A stretch of DNA of 56,412 nucleotides, from contig JBCDFR010000026.1 of assembly GCA_039177505.1 (NCBI GenBank), positions 1 to 56,412 on the forward strand, in the 5' to 3' direction. A program made the position numbers and the translations under genes. Source of the stretch: JABSQH01 sp039177505 (GTDB lineage: Bacteria > Actinomycetota > Acidimicrobiia > Acidimicrobiales > Ilumatobacteraceae). Of the stretch, positions 56,330-56,412 are shown in pieces. Each line of letters starts with the position of its first letter. Within the stretch, counting starts at the first letter, position 1. The notes under the pieces were generated by a model that saw only the letters and a program-made list of their open reading frames with translations, was not told the origin of the DNA and ran no database searches.

Positions 56330-56412
56330 GGGCTGTTGACGGTAGTGCAGGTCTTCGAACTCTGCGGGTGGGATGCGTCCGAGTTCGTGAAAGAGGCGAC
56401 GGTGGTTGAACC
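56272..56412 (-). mobile_element. IS3-family insertion sequence, one end (partial)
   Basis: The right end begins near TGAACCTCACCGGGTTTCAC at 56272, which resembles terminal inverted repeats of the IS3 group (TGAACCGCCCCGGGTTT). It interrupts the DUF4435 gene. The transposase reads inward from the right edge of the window. The left end and the target duplication lie outside, so complete boundaries cannot be verified. Confidence 0.65.
56288..56412 (-). CDS. IS3-family transposase OrfB, C-terminal end (partial)
   Basis: Forty-one codons end with TGA at 56288-56290. The residues FNHRRLFHELGRIPPAEFED, then LHYRQQP are the hallmark end of the IS3 OrfB integrase core (NHRRLHxxLGxxPPxEFE..YYRQ). 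A short polar tail (SGREAETHTNTPA) follows. The catalytic DDE residues lie outside the window. Confidence 0.85.
   Translation of the reverse strand, partial: FNHRRLFHELGRIPPAEFEDLHYRQQPSGREAETHTNTPA

Noticed and set aside
1..56412. CRISPR array
   Set aside because: No regularly spaced repeats of 25-40 bases were found; the only tandem arrays are the 15-base units before soxR, the 11-base pair near the integrase and trinucleotide tracts.

Overview
The window is GC-rich, densely packed, free-living actinobacterial DNA. Several traits point to the class Acidimicrobiia (Ilumatobacter-like); this is inferred from gene content, not from a marker gene. The traits are a heliorhodopsin, a mycofactocin-type MftD flavoprotein, several F420/FMN-type oxidoreductases, acidic Asp/Ser/Thr-rich lipoproteins, a class-E-like sortase behind three DTR-type beta repeats, GTG starts with ATGA/GTGA overlaps, and one clear leaderless promoter.

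Layout. 1-11.2 kb: small catabolic and redox genes (crotonase, nitroreductase, a Rieske-ThDP fusion, RpiB-like protein, alpha/beta hydrolase, sulfotransferase-like protein, mftD, folE, Nudix), then an unassigned region with two strong stem-loops ahead of an SCO6745-family gene. 11.2-18.1 kb: a minus-strand run of lipoprotein, peptidoglycan-binding-domain adaptor, MacB-type ATPase and permease, SnoaL-like protein and DUF4185-like secreted protein, almost all start/stop-coupled and followed 54 bases later by the heliorhodopsin. A response regulator/histidine kinase pair (18.2-20.4 kb) sits just upstream. 20.5-24.2 kb: a second lipoprotein paralogous to one at 8.1 kb, an SGNH hydrolase, the collapsed remains of a class III cyclase/AAA/TPR regulator, and tRNA-Thr. 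24.3-28.8 kb: sortase fusion, rlmB, ispF, ispD, and a divergent CRP-family regulator.

28.8-39.9 kb: dienelactone hydrolase, F420-type oxidoreductase, an ArsI/CadI-like VOC protein behind two operator copies, a DrrAB-type ABC exporter, Hsp20, an ArsR-like regulator with an MFS exporter, RidA, a PPOX-fold protein, a secreted protein, a PadR regulator with a near-ideal promoter/operator, and a luciferase-like monooxygenase whose 3' end overlaps padR antisense. 39.9-48.1 kb: a P-type ATPase, SoxR, an ABC-exporter fragment, a MerR-VOC fusion, a two-in-one molybdenum hydroxylase and an N-carbamoyl-amino-acid hydrolase (probable purine/hydantoin-type catabolism). 48.1-53.2 kb: an orphan EssC/FtsK-like triple ATPase with an FHA domain, divergent from a small HTH protein.

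53.2 kb to the end: an integrated element begins at the 3' end of tRNA-Leu(TAA). It carries a tyrosine integrase next to likely arm-type repeats, then an SMC/OLD-like AAA ATPase coupled to a DUF4435 (TOPRIM-like) gene. That pair has the gene order of the PARIS anti-phage system. The DUF4435 gene is cut after about 53 codons by the end of an IS3-family element that runs out of the window. This broken defence-like pair, the Rieske-ThDP fusion, the sortase fusion and the unassigned stem-loop RNA at 10.3 kb are the most interesting items.
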